A DNA stretch of 64,000 nt from Pararhizobium polonicum (GTDB lineage Bacteria; Pseudomonadota; Alphaproteobacteria; Rhizobiales; Rhizobiaceae), in assembly GCF_001687365.1 (NCBI RefSeq), contig NZ_LGLV01000009.1, forward strand, positions 124,001 through 188,000, written 5' to 3'. Position 1 is the stretch's first letter. Every line of letters starts with the position of its first letter. Position numbers and translations under genes: made by a program. Positions 1 to 9,421 of the stretch are shown one piece after another. Under the pieces are notes generated by a model. That model saw only the letters and a program-made list of their open reading frames with translations. It was not told the origin of the DNA and ran no database searches.

Positions 1-1331
<1,331 letters not shown>

Positions 1332-1649
1332 TCATTGCGCTTCAGTTGCCGTAACGGGGGCGGTCTCGGGGCACTTGGCAACGATGAAGGCGAGGGCGGG
1401 GATCAACGTCAGAGCGATCGGGAATGTTCCTGTTTCCGCGGCCAGATCCCGACAGTGAGCCAGAAGGCAGCCGCCGAAAGCCAGCGCGCAGGCGGTGGAG
1501 ACCCATGACAGCCCGGCATCGGTGAAGCCGGGTTCGACGTGGATCTTCGGGAGACCCGTCGGCACGATGGAGATGCCGGGGACGATCATCACGTTGCTGG
1601 CGAGGACGATCGCGAAGATGGCCCGCTTGTTTGGGGGGCTCGATTGCAT
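1332..1649 (-). pseudogene. MFS (DHA2-type) transporter remnant
   Basis: A 105-codon frame whose first 65 residues read like the start of a drug:H+ antiporter of the DHA2 type: helix 1 with FAIVLASNVMIV, then LPKIH and GLSWVSTACAL. Such proteins are normally about 450-500 residues with 12-14 helices. Here the reading jumps after helix 2 into a short hydrophobic segment (IALTLIPALAFIV) that looks like a C-terminal helix and then ends. The conserved Asp of helix 1 (usually LDISIV) is Gly here, and Leu is Pro. I infer a large internal deletion plus point decay. It cannot make a working transporter. Confidence 0.6.
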
Positions 1650-1738
1650 GGGTCATGCATATTCCAGTTCAGACGCGACGGGGACTGCTGTCGATCACCC
1701 GTTTGACTGACTGCAATCTAGCGTTTGCCGCCGCTTTC

Positions 1739-1755
1739 GATTAGTGCCTATAATC
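1739..1755. promoter_or_regulatory. candidate LysR box between LysR gene and AKR/MFS genes
   Basis: GATTAGTGCCTATAATC is an imperfect inverted repeat (GATTA/TAATC) containing the T-N11-A pattern typical of LysR binding sites. It lies 28 bp upstream of the LysR start codon and in the gap to the divergent minus-strand genes. The same stretch contains TATAAT, so it may double as the -10 region of the regulator gene. Confidence 0.35.
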
Positions 1756-1783
1756 AGCATGAACCTATAAGCTGGGATAATGA

Positions 1784-2677
1784 ATGGCACAGGACAATTT
1801 CAATGATCTCGTTGCCTTCATCACGGTTGCGCGCGAAGAGAGTTTCACGCGGGCGGCGGTGAAGCTCGGTGTCTCGCAGTCGGCACTCAGCCAGACGGTG
1901 CGCAGCCTTGAAGAGAGGCTCGGTATCAGATTGCTCACGAGAACGACGCGGCGTGTATCGCCCACTCCGGCGGGCGAGCGGCTCCTTCACACGGCTGGTC
2001 CGCGGTTCGAGGAAATCAGGGCGGAACTGTCGGCTCTGAGCGAGATGCGCGACAAGCCCGCCGGCACGATCCGCATCACGGCCGGCGAGCATGCGGCGAT
2101 CTCCGTCCTTGCCCCCGCCCTCGACAAGTTCCTACCCGACAACCCTGACGTCAATGTCGAGATCACCGTCGATTATGGTCTGACGGACATCGTCGCCGAG
2201 CGATATGATGCAGGTGTCCGTCTCGGGGAGCAGGTCGCGAAGGACATGATCGCGCTTCGAATAGGGCCGCCGATGCGCATGGCCGTTGTCGGTTCGCCGT
2301 CCTATTTTCGTCTCAATCCATGGCCCGAAAAACCGCAGGACCTGACCGCGCATAACTGCATCCAGATTCGCATGCCGACCTATGGAAACATCTTCCCCTG
2401 GGAATTTGAAAAGGATGGATACGAACTCAAGGTCAGGGTCGACGGCCAGCTTGTCTTCAACAGCCTGGCGATGCGACGTGATGCGGCTTTGAGAGGTCTC
2501 GGCCTTGCCTACATGCCGGAAGACCAGGTCCAGGACCTGATCAAGGGCAACAAACTCATCCGCGTGCTGGAGGACTGGTGCGAGCCGTTTCCGGGTTATC
2601 ATCTCTATTACCCGAACCGGCGGCACGCCTCTCCAGCCTTCGCCCTTGTCCTGGAGGCCCTTCGCTTTAAGGGATGA
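1784..2677 (+). CDS. LysR-family transcriptional regulator
   Basis: 297-residue LysR regulator of normal length. Residues about 3-62 form the winged helix-turn-helix (FITVAREESFTRAA, then LGVSQSALSQTVRSLEERLG). The rest is the periplasmic-binding-protein-like effector domain, beginning about residue 90 with TIRITAGEHA. The domain layout resembles CrgA/YafC-type regulators that often control adjacent reductases. It is divergent from the AKR/MFS-remnant group and co-directional with the exported-enzyme operon that starts 121 bp downstream, so either could be the target. Effector unknown. Confidence 0.92.
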   Translation: MAQDNFNDLVAFITVAREESFTRAAVKLGVSQSALSQTVRSLEERLGIRLLTRTTRRVSPTPAGERLLHTAGPRFEEIRAELSALSEMRDKPAGTIRITAGEHAAISVLAPALDKFLPDNPDVNVEITVDYGLTDIVAERYDAGVRLGEQVAKDMIALRIGPPMRMAVVGSPSYFRLNPWPEKPQDLTAHNCIQIRMPTYGNIFPWEFEKDGYELKVRVDGQLVFNSLAMRRDAALRGLGLAYMPEDQVQDLIKGNKLIRVLEDWCEPFPGYHLYYPNRRHASPAFALVLEALRFKG

Positions 2678-2798
2678 CGTGCTCATCAACCGTTTGTGAT
2701 TAAGAAGCCAGGCTAATGGCTTCAATCGAAAATAGGTGGCTAATGCTGATAAAGAGCTTCGCATAGGCTTCATCCACTCGACCACGAGAAGGATGAAC

Positions 2799-3881
2799 AT
2801 GACGTCTCTGATGAAGACCTTCGCGCTTGCTCTGATGTTTTCGACGCAACTCGCCGCCGGATCGGCCTTTGCGCAGACCGGATCGAAACCGGAACCGCTC
2901 GTTATCGCGGAGCAGGGAAGCTTCGCCGTTGGCGGAAGCGTGACGTCCACGCCGGGAGCCTACAACAACAACGCGCCCTCGGACGAAGGCCAAAGCCTGC
3001 ACGGGGATCACGCCTACGTCTTCTATCAGGTGCCGGAGAAGCCAAAGCCGCTTCCCATTGTCATGCTGCACGGGGCCTACCAGTCCGCAAGAAGCTGGGA
3101 AACGACGCCGGACGGCCGCGAGGGATTTCAGAACATCTTTCTGCGCAAGGGCTATTCCACCTATCTCGTCGACCAGCCGCGCCGTGGTCGCGCAGGCAAC
3201 AGCCCCGTCGCCATGACGATCGAACCGACGCCTTACGACCAGCTCTTCTTCGACCAGTTCCGCATAGGCAAATGGCCGGACTATTTCGACAATGTCCAGT
3301 TCGACCGCGACCCCGAGGCGCTTGACCAGTTCCTACGTTCGGTCACGCCGAATACCGGGCCCTTCGATGCCAACGTGATCGCTAGCTCGATGTCGGCGCT
3401 GTTCGACAGGATCGGCGACGCCATTCTGTTCACCCATTCCCAGGCGGGCGGCCCAGGGTGGCTGACGGCAATCGAAAACCCGAAGGTCAAGGCGATCGTC
3501 GCTTTCGAGCCGGGAAGTGGTTTCCTCTTTCCGGAAGGCGAACTGCCGGAAGCCATGCCAAGTGCTGCCGGAACCTTGAAGCCGGATGCGGTATCCGTGG
3601 CTGATTTCGAGAAGCTGACGCGCATTCCGATCGTTATCTACTACGGCGACAACTTTCCGGTCGAACCGACCAGGGAGCGCGGGCAGGACAACTGGCGTGT
3701 CCGTCTCGCGATGGCGAAGCTCTGGGTCGCCGCAGTCAACAAGCACGGCGGCGATGCCCGCCTGGTGCATCTCCCGGAGATCGGCATCAAAGGCAACACC
3801 CATTTCCTGATGTCGGATCTGAACAATGCCGAGATCGCCGACCAGGTCGTAAAATTCCTGGCCGAGAAGAAGCTCGACTGA
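2799..3881 (+). CDS. exported alpha/beta hydrolase, esterase-713-like
   Basis: Predicted periplasmic hydrolase of 360 residues. The start at 2799 is preferred because AGAAGGA ends 5 nt upstream; the longer frame from 2736 has no such site. The N-terminus is a signal peptide (hydrophobic core FALALMFSTQLAAG, cleavage near SAFAQ). MLHGAYQSARSW supplies the oxyanion region; the nucleophile Ser is in THSQAGG, an acid candidate is in FEPG, and the His is in GNTHFLMSD. The order and the WETTPDGR and DQPRRGR segments resemble the esterase 713 family of secreted esterases. First gene of a six-gene operon; the next start is 91 bp away. Substrate unknown. Confidence 0.85.
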   Translation: MTSLMKTFALALMFSTQLAAGSAFAQTGSKPEPLVIAEQGSFAVGGSVTSTPGAYNNNAPSDEGQSLHGDHAYVFYQVPEKPKPLPIVMLHGAYQSARSWETTPDGREGFQNIFLRKGYSTYLVDQPRRGRAGNSPVAMTIEPTPYDQLFFDQFRIGKWPDYFDNVQFDRDPEALDQFLRSVTPNTGPFDANVIASSMSALFDRIGDAILFTHSQAGGPGWLTAIENPKVKAIVAFEPGSGFLFPEGELPEAMPSAAGTLKPDAVSVADFEKLTRIPIVIYYGDNFPVEPTRERGQDNWRVRLAMAKLWVAAVNKHGGDARLVHLPEIGIKGNTHFLMSDLNNAEIADQVVKFLAEKKLD

Positions 3882-3972
3882 AACCCAGGCAAAAGATTTT
3901 GACGATCCCAATGCAATCAGGAAGGCGGCCGTTCCACCATCGGAACGTCCCGGTCCTTACAGGAGTACGGAC

Positions 3973-5049
3973 ATGAAACAGTCCCCGACCAAGGCCACGC
4001 TGATGGCCGCGATGATGGCTTTCACAGCTGGTGAAGCGATAGCCGCGGACTTCAGGAAAAATCCGTTCACCCTTGCATACGCCGGTGCGCTTACGGCAAA
4101 CGAGCCCGGCAAGGTCAATATCCATCCGGTCCAGTACACGCTGAACGGCCTAGATATTGCCGCGAACGTCTACACGCCCGCCGGTTACGATCCCGCCAGG
4201 AGGTACCCCGCTATCATGGTGGCGCATCCGAATGGTGGCGTGAAGGAACAGGTTGCTGGATTGTACGCCCAGCGTCTGGCCGAACAGGGCTATATCACGA
4301 TCGCCGCCGACGCCGCCTATCAGGGCGCGAGCGGCGGTGAGCCCCGCAACGTCGACAAGCCCGCGAACCGCATCGAAGACATTCATGGCATGGCGGACTT
4401 CATCACCCGTTATGCCGGGGTCGATGCAGAGCGCCTCGGACTTCTGGGCATCTGCGGGGGTGGTGGCTACTCCCTGGCGGCTGCGGAGACCGACAAGCGG
4501 TTCAAGTCGATCGCGACGGTGAGCATGTTCAATTCCGGACGCGTTCGCCGCAACGGTTACAACGACACCCAGTTCGCCACCGTACAGGCGCGGATGAAGC
4601 AGGCGTCCCTGGCCCGGGCTCAGGAAGCCGCCGGCGGCGAGGTCCTGTATTCCGGCGATGCCAACCTGACAGACGAGCAGATCGCGGCGCTTCCGTTCGA
4701 CCTCTATCGTCAAGGCTACGAATATTACTGGAAGACGCACGCGCACCCGAACTCGACCTTCAAATATACCACGAGCAGCCTCGTGGAACTGATGCGGTTC
4801 GACGCAACCGACCAGATCGAGCTGATCGATCAGCCTCTTCTGATGATCGCGGGGAGCAAGGCCGACAGTCTTTACATGACGGAAGATGCGTTCGCAAAAG
4901 CCACCGGCACCCGCAACAAAGAGATGTTCAAGATTGAGGGCGCGACCCACATCGACACCTATTGGGTACCCGAGTACGTGGACGCCGCCATGAACAGGCT
5001 GACCTCATTCTACGCGACGACCCTTACGCAGGAGGCACTGGCCCAATGA
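3973..5049 (+). CDS. exported alpha/beta hydrolase with Cys-type nucleophile elbow
   Basis: 358-residue hydrolase with a signal peptide (cleavage near GEAIAAD). The start has an AGGAG about 7 bases upstream. The core includes VAHPNGGVKEQ (oxyanion region), AADAAYQGASGG, and a nucleophile elbow LGICGGGGYS, where Cys replaces Ser as in dienelactone-hydrolase-like and YcjY-like relatives. Candidates for acid and His are in AGSKADSLYM and GATHIDTYW. The last four bases overlap the next start codon (ATGA), so it is translationally coupled to the carboxymuconolactone-decarboxylase-like gene. The pairing suggests opening or hydrolysis of a lactone or ester outside the cytoplasm, but that is inference. 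Confidence 0.85.
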   Translation: MKQSPTKATLMAAMMAFTAGEAIAADFRKNPFTLAYAGALTANEPGKVNIHPVQYTLNGLDIAANVYTPAGYDPARRYPAIMVAHPNGGVKEQVAGLYAQRLAEQGYITIAADAAYQGASGGEPRNVDKPANRIEDIHGMADFITRYAGVDAERLGLLGICGGGGYSLAAAETDKRFKSIATVSMFNSGRVRRNGYNDTQFATVQARMKQASLARAQEAAGGEVLYSGDANLTDEQIAALPFDLYRQGYEYYWKTHAHPNSTFKYTTSSLVELMRFDATDQIELIDQPLLMIAGSKADSLYMTEDAFAKATGTRNKEMFKIEGATHIDTYWVPEYVDAAMNRLTSFYATTLTQEALAQ

Positions 5050-5459
5050 GCTTGAAACTGTCGATCATCACCATGGCAATCGTTGTCGCAGGCACCGCTC
5101 ATTCTTCTGTCTCCGCGCAGGATCAGCCATCGGCAAACCTCGAGTCCGCGAAGTCCCGAACCCAGCAATTGATGGGCGGTATCGCTCCGAAGCTCGCGGA
5201 CCTGACCGACGATGTCCTTTACGCCGACATCTGGGAGCGTCCTGAACTTTCCAAGCGGGATCGAAGCCTCGTGACGGTCAGTGCGCTGATCGCCCTGAAC
5301 AGACCGGATCAACTCCGCTCTCACCTGATCCGTGCCCGCGACAACGGGCTGACCGAGGCGGAGCTGGTGGAAACGATCACCCACATGGCCTTCTATTCCG
5401 GCTGGCCAAGTGCCGTTTCGGCCGTGGCAATCGCCAAGGATGTCTTCGCCGAAAACTGA
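5046..5459 (+). CDS. exported carboxymuconolactone decarboxylase-like protein
   Basis: 137-residue small helical protein of the CMD/AhpD-like superfamily. The start overlaps the stop of the upstream hydrolase (ATGA). Residues 1-24 look like a signal peptide (IITMAIVVAGTAHSS, cleavage near VSAQ). The mature part shows the family core: ELSKRDRSLVTVSALIAL, then QLRSHLIRARDNGLT and a helix with THMAFYSGWPSAVSAV. The AhpD CxxC pair is absent, which favours a decarboxylase-like rather than a peroxidase-partner role. Export of a CMD protein is common in operons with cupins and alpha/beta hydrolases. Reaction unknown. Confidence 0.85.
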   Translation: MSLKLSIITMAIVVAGTAHSSVSAQDQPSANLESAKSRTQQLMGGIAPKLADLTDDVLYADIWERPELSKRDRSLVTVSALIALNRPDQLRSHLIRARDNGLTEAELVETITHMAFYSGWPSAVSAVAIAKDVFAEN

Positions 5460-5496
5460 CGCCGCCGATGCCCGCACGAATTAAAGGAACCATCCC

Positions 5497-5967
5497 GTGA
5501 ACGCGAAATCCCTGATCCCCATAACCTTGATGATGAGCGCGACGGCTGCATTCGCCGAGCCGGACAAGACGATCACTGTCACACCCGCCGGTGCCCACGC
5601 CTCGACGGCGGGCCCGCCCGAGAATTTCACCGGGGCGGTACGTGTCTATTCCCGTTTTCAGACCACCGCACCCGCCCGTGTCGGCGGGGGAACCGTTACC
5701 TTCGATCCCGGTGCTCGAACGGCCTGGCATGCGCACCCTCTCGGTCAGACCCTCATCGTAACCGCAGGCGTTGGCCTGGTTCAGCACTGGGAAGGCGACG
5801 CGCAGGAGATCAGGCCCGGCGACGTCGTCTGGATACCGCCGGGTGTCAAGCATTGGCACGGGGCGACCGCCAAAACCGGCATGTCGCACATAGCCATCGC
5901 CGAATCGCTCGATGGGAAAACGACGGACTGGATGGAACAGGTCTCCGACGCGCAATACGCGCGATAG
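5497..5967 (+). CDS. exported cupin-domain protein
   Basis: 156-residue protein with a short signal peptide (ITLMMSATAAFA) and one cupin barrel. It starts at a GTG (5497) with AAAGGA eight bases upstream. Cupin motif 1 is WHAHPLGQTLIV and motif 2 is PGDVVWIPPGVKHWHG, giving the expected His/His/Gln-or-Glu/His metal ligands. It resembles the small cupins annotated as (R)-mandelonitrile lyase-like or quercetin-2,3-dioxygenase-like in operons with CMD proteins. It lies 37 bp after the CMD-like gene and 54 bp before the cytochrome gene. Metal and reaction cannot be told from sequence. Confidence 0.87.
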   Translation: MNAKSLIPITLMMSATAAFAEPDKTITVTPAGAHASTAGPPENFTGAVRVYSRFQTTAPARVGGGTVTFDPGARTAWHAHPLGQTLIVTAGVGLVQHWEGDAQEIRPGDVVWIPPGVKHWHGATAKTGMSHIAIAESLDGKTTDWMEQVSDAQYAR

Positions 5968-6021
5968 GCCGGCTTCCGGCCGGGGTCGCCTCTACAAAAT
6001 CACTTCAATTGAGGGCCGCGT

Positions 6022-6495
6022 ATGAAGAAAATCCTGGGTGCTATCTCTGCTTCGGTCCTGGCGGGCTGTGGTGTCCTGCTCGTCGGATGGCAGGCCCATG
6101 CCGAACCGAACCGAACGACGATGCCGGACATCGACAAGCTTATACACTACACGACGGTGACGCGGGGCGAGGTGACCGAACACCTGATGACGACACGTGA
6201 AGCGATCGAAGCCGTCAAGAAGGGAGAACCGGTTCCGCCGGGTTCACATGTCGTTCTGGTGGATTACCGCGACGGCGAAGTGTTTCGTTACTTTGTCATG
6301 GAGAAAGGTCCGGACTGGGGTGCCGACTACGATGAGCGCCGCCGGACCGGCGATTGGCAGTTCCAGTGGTTCAAGCCGGATATGACCATCAACACGGCAG
6401 AGAACACCGCCCGCTGTCAGTCATGCCACACGTCCAGGGCGGATCGGGACTTCCTCTATTCGTTCAACGAAATGCGAAGGTTCGAGTTTGAATGA
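6022..6495 (+). CDS. cytochrome P460-family c-type haem protein
   Basis: 157-residue exported protein. Residues 1-27 form a signal peptide (VLAGCGVLLVGWQAHA). The mature part is a compact beta-rich domain (SHVVLVDYRDGEV, FRYFVMEKG, WQFQWFKPD) followed by the only haem motif, CQSCH at residues 132-136, near the C-terminus, as in cytochrome P460 proteins. These bind a c-type haem with an extra protein crosslink and can oxidise hydroxylamine or react with NO; activity here is unproven. The start has GAGGG about 6 bases upstream. It overlaps the next gene by 8 bp, implying coupled expression with a membrane protein that may be its redox partner. Confidence 0.8.
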   Translation: MKKILGAISASVLAGCGVLLVGWQAHAEPNRTTMPDIDKLIHYTTVTRGEVTEHLMTTREAIEAVKKGEPVPPGSHVVLVDYRDGEVFRYFVMEKGPDWGADYDERRRTGDWQFQWFKPDMTINTAENTARCQSCHTSRADRDFLYSFNEMRRFEFE

Positions 6496-7237
6496 GGGCC
6501 TTCAGAACGGCAAAGCAGGCTCAAGCCTTGAGCAATTATGGGGTGGCGGGCCGGTGAGCAGGGTCTTCCGCATCCGGCTTTTCCTCGATTTTACCGCGAT
6601 CGGGCTGATCATCGCGTGTCTTGCCTACTGGTGGCTCGACAACCTGTCGCACGAGCTGTTCGGCACGGCGCTGTTCGTCCTCGTCATCGTCCATAACGTC
6701 TTCAACCGCCGCTGGTACGGTTCGGTATCGAAAGGCAGGCGAGATGCGACAAGGGTGTTCAATATTGCAACCATTGCCGGTCTCGCGCTGGCCATGCTGG
6801 TCATGCTGGTGACCAGCATCCTGATCTCGCGCGATCTCTTCGCATTCATGGCGCTCGAGGGAGGTTTCGCGATCCGCGAAATCCATATGTTCGCGGGCTA
6901 TTGGGTCCTCCTCATCATCGCCGTGCACCTGGGAACCCGATGGGGCATCGTCATGAACGCCTGCCGGGGCATGTTCGGGATCGCCAGCCAAAACCTTGCG
7001 CGAACCATTGTCGTCAGAGGCGCCGCGGTCGCGATCGCCATATGGGGGATCAGAAGCTGTTTCGAAATGGCCTTCGGCTCGAAGCTTATGCTGACCTACT
7101 CGCTCGATATGTGGGATTTCAATGAATCGACGCTGGGGTTCTTCGTCAACTACGCTTCGATCGTAGGGCTGTGCGCCGGCATCACCCATTACGCCCTAAA
7201 ATTACTGCGCTTCGCCTGGCGAACTGCCACTTCGTGA
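6488..7237 (+). CDS. DUF4405 membrane protein (cytochrome b-like)
   Basis: 249-residue integral membrane protein with about five to six hydrophobic helices, beginning near FLDFTAIGLIIACLAYWWL. Histidines placed inside or at the ends of helices (His69 in VIVHN, REIHMFAGYW, IIAVHLGTRWG) match the DUF4405/flavinylation-associated cytochrome family, which are small b-haem electron carriers. The start is a TTG at 6488, supported by GAAGG seven bases upstream; an internal GTG (PVSRVF) is the alternative. It overlaps the P460-type gene, so the pair may form a periplasm-to-membrane electron path. Last gene of the operon; a hairpin at 7386-7414 follows. Confidence 0.8.
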   Translation: MNEGLQNGKAGSSLEQLWGGGPVSRVFRIRLFLDFTAIGLIIACLAYWWLDNLSHELFGTALFVLVIVHNVFNRRWYGSVSKGRRDATRVFNIATIAGLALAMLVMLVTSILISRDLFAFMALEGGFAIREIHMFAGYWVLLIIAVHLGTRWGIVMNACRGMFGIASQNLARTIVVRGAAVAIAIWGIRSCFEMAFGSKLMLTYSLDMWDFNESTLGFFVNYASIVGLCAGITHYALKLLRFAWRTATS

Positions 7238-7385
7238 CAGTGAATGCCGTTGGCGCTATCCGGCACATTGATCAGCCAGGCCAATTCTGCCGGCCAAGCC
7301 CAGGCGCCGGCATATGGAACCATTCGTGCTTCTGGTCGCTTGCGGGCCCGGCACGATTGACCGGCCACCCGGATACTGAACAACA

Positions 7386-7414
7386 AAGCTCCCGCAGAGA
7401 GACCACGGGAGCTT
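7386..7414. terminator. bidirectional terminator between converging operons
   Basis: AAGCTCCCG and CGGGAGCTT form a perfect 9-bp stem around an 11-nt loop. On the minus strand the stem is followed by TTTGTTG, so it best serves the DUF1989 gene that ends at 7441, and may also stop transcripts from the plus-strand operon ending at 7237. Confidence 0.7.
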
Positions 7415-7440
7415 GATCGTCGAACGGAGCTCTGCGCGCC

Positions 7441-8301
7441 TCAGAGGCCGTGTGTGCCGTCATAGCCGTTGAGCTTGGGCGCGCTCCAGCCCTCTGGCGG
7501 ACGGGAGGGTTTGTAGATCTCAACCACAAGCGGATAGCAGGCGACTGCGTCCGAAGAGTGCTCGGACGAGCAGTCACCGCCGGGGCAGGCGGACATGCAG
7601 CCCAGAAGGTCGATCTCAGCGAAAAATTCGAGATAATCGCCGGGACGGACCGGGCTTGCCTTCATGAAATATTGGCCCGTGTCGCGCGTAAAGCCTGTGC
7701 ACATGAAGACGTTCAGCACATCATGGATGTAGGTGCCGGCTTCCTGTGGCGATTTTCCTGTCTGCGCGGCGAAAGCCCGCGTCAGATTGGAATGGCAGCA
7801 GTGGTGATACTGGCCGCCGTTGCTCAGCAAATTGTGCGTGTACGGATCGCAACGGGTACCGATCACGTCATGCACCGAGCCGCCGAACTCATCGAAGCCG
7901 TACCAATCGAGGGTGTCGTGCGTGATCGTCGCGATCGGACGCAGATAGGGCATGTTCGAGAAGAGCTGATCCCCCAGGCCCACATGCGTTCCGTTGAGCG
8001 CACGGGTCTTGCCCGTAAAGAGCCGCTCCTCGAGATTGTTGGCGTTGAACAGGTTGAGATCGCCGACCTGCGCGCCGTCGGCGCAGAGAATGCGGCAGAA
8101 ATGTCCGGCGGGAACCTGCCAGCAGGCCGCGTCGCGGGCGGGAACGATCACCCGCTCGACGAACTCCAGATCGTTGCGCAACGCGCGATAGGCTGTCAGA
8201 TCAGGCCGGGGCAGGGTGTCGACGGGATAGCAGATGACAGGCTTGATTGCCTTGCGGCTCAACGCATCTTCCGGCGCGCGCGTAATCGGTTGGGGTTTCA
8301 T
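7441..8301 (-). CDS. DUF1989 urea-carboxylase-associated family protein
   Basis: 286-residue cytoplasmic protein of the DUF1989 family (urea carboxylase-associated or aminomethyltransferase-like). Conserved stretches visible are PAGHFCRILCADG, GDLNLFN, HDTLDWYG and a Cys/His-rich HHCCHSN, plus CTGFTRDTGQY and CPGGDCS near the C-terminus, which probably bind a metal. The ATG at 8301 has AGGAG about 10 bases upstream; a second ATG at 8319 would overlap the regulator gene. It directly follows a GntR gene and is divergent from an amino-acid importer, so it probably acts on the imported nitrogen compound. Reaction unknown. Confidence 0.85.
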   Translation of the reverse strand: MKPQPITRAPEDALSRKAIKPVICYPVDTLPRPDLTAYRALRNDLEFVERVIVPARDAACWQVPAGHFCRILCADGAQVGDLNLFNANNLEERLFTGKTRALNGTHVGLGDQLFSNMPYLRPIATITHDTLDWYGFDEFGGSVHDVIGTRCDPYTHNLLSNGGQYHHCCHSNLTRAFAAQTGKSPQEAGTYIHDVLNVFMCTGFTRDTGQYFMKASPVRPGDYLEFFAEIDLLGCMSACPGGDCSSEHSSDAVACYPLVVEIYKPSRPPEGWSAPKLNGYDGTHGL

Positions 8302-8315
8302 CCCTATTCTTCTCC

Positions 8316-9044
8316 TCATGTGCTGGGCGGGGTGCCGCGTTCGTCGGCGGGCGCCGCCAATTTCTTGCCGGGGCGGGGAAGGGTCTGCGCGCGGGCGGCT
8401 TCCAGCACCACGCGTTCAGATTCCTGCAGGTAGAGTTCGAGCGCCCTGCTGGCGGCCGTGCGGTCGCCATCGCAGAGCAACCCGCAGATCTCGACATCGC
8501 GAGCGACCCATGGCTCCTGGAACCGGCGAGCGTCGGGGGCCATCGAGAAGGCCAGGCGGGCCTGTGCGGCGACGGTGGCGAAGACATCGTTCAGTCTGGG
8601 GCTGCCGATGAAATTGACGATCTGCCGGTGAAACTCGAGGGAGGCGGTGCCGCATTGCTGCCAGTCCTTGTCGAGTGCGGCCCGCTGCACGGCTTCAACG
8701 CGTTCGACCAGTTCGGACATGGCGTCCTGCGACGCATAGGCGCTGCAAGTGACGCCGCGCAGTTCGAGCGTCATGCGGATTGCATAAATTTCGCTGATCT
8801 CCGTGGCATTGAGCGCCCGCACCGTCGCACCGTAATGCACCCTATGCTCGATCAACCCTTCCGCAACCAGGTCCCGCAGCGCCTCGCGCAAAGTGTTGCG
8901 CGATACGCTCAGCGCCTCCGCCCAGACAACCTCACGCAGCGGAGTCCCCGGCGCCAGTTCGCCGCGCAGGATCTTGTCGCGCAGCAAGCCGGCCACCGTC
9001 TGGGTCAAGACAAGTGGACGATCCGAGGAATTCTGGTTGGTCAA
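8316..9044 (-). CDS. GntR-family regulator with FCD domain
   Basis: 242-residue FadR-type repressor. Residues about 10-75 are the winged helix (VAGLLRDKILRGELAPG, LSVSRNTLREALRDLVAEGLIEH). The rest is the all-helical FCD effector domain (IYAIRMTLELRGV, EFHRQIV with a metal-type His, ALELYLQESERVV). It is the first gene of a minus-strand pair with the DUF1989 gene. Palindromic TTGTTSAACAA sites lie 25 bp upstream of its own start and 31 bp upstream of the divergent importer gene, consistent with autoregulation and control of import. Confidence 0.93.
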   Translation of the reverse strand: MTNQNSSDRPLVLTQTVAGLLRDKILRGELAPGTPLREVVWAEALSVSRNTLREALRDLVAEGLIEHRVHYGATVRALNATEISEIYAIRMTLELRGVTCSAYASQDAMSELVERVEAVQRAALDKDWQQCGTASLEFHRQIVNFIGSPRLNDVFATVAAQARLAFSMAPDARRFQEPWVARDVEICGLLCDGDRTAASRALELYLQESERVVLEAARAQTLPRPGKKLAAPADERGTPPST

Positions 9045-9068
9045 TATGGTCTCCTTGGTGTGCGATTT

Positions 9069-9079
9069 TTGTTGAACAA
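9069..9079. promoter_or_regulatory. candidate GntR operator, copy 1
   Basis: TTGTTGAACAA, a perfect 5-bp inverted repeat with a single central base, 25 bp upstream of the GntR start codon. Same motif as 9235-9245 and 9381-9391. Confidence 0.6.
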
Positions 9080-9234
9080 CTAGCGCATGTCAAGAGAGGG
9101 CCCGCCAACATGAGGGGCAATAAGAAAGAATGTTGCCGAGAGCATGCGTAATCATGGCGCCTCGCTCCGGTGCATGGATCGAGATCGTCCGTGGACGTCA
9201 GTCAGAGTGGGTTTCTTGGCATGTTTTGCTGATA

Positions 9235-9245
9235 GTGTTCAACAA
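9235..9245. promoter_or_regulatory. candidate GntR operator, copy 2
   Basis: GTGTTCAACAA, one mismatch from the TTGTTCAACAA palindrome, in the middle of the 377-bp divergent intergenic region. Confidence 0.5.
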
Positions 9246-9380
9246 AGACAGATTTTCAAGAAAATACAATGTTTTATGGGCGTCCTGGCCAACTGTGCCA
9301 AGGCGGCGTAATCGCGCGATCTGCCTGAAATACGCCCTCTGATGAAACTTTATGCACGGGAGGGGATTGCAATATCATAA

Positions 9381-9391
9381 TTGTTCAACAA
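9381..9391. promoter_or_regulatory. candidate GntR operator, copy 3
   Basis: TTGTTCAACAA, a perfect match to the motif, ending 30 bp before the start codon of the importer's binding-protein gene. Binding here would block that promoter or transcript start. The rest of 9045-9421 is AT-rich and I see no gene in it. Confidence 0.6.
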
Positions 9392-9421
9392 AAATGAGCC
9401 ATCAACTGAGAGGAACAGTCC

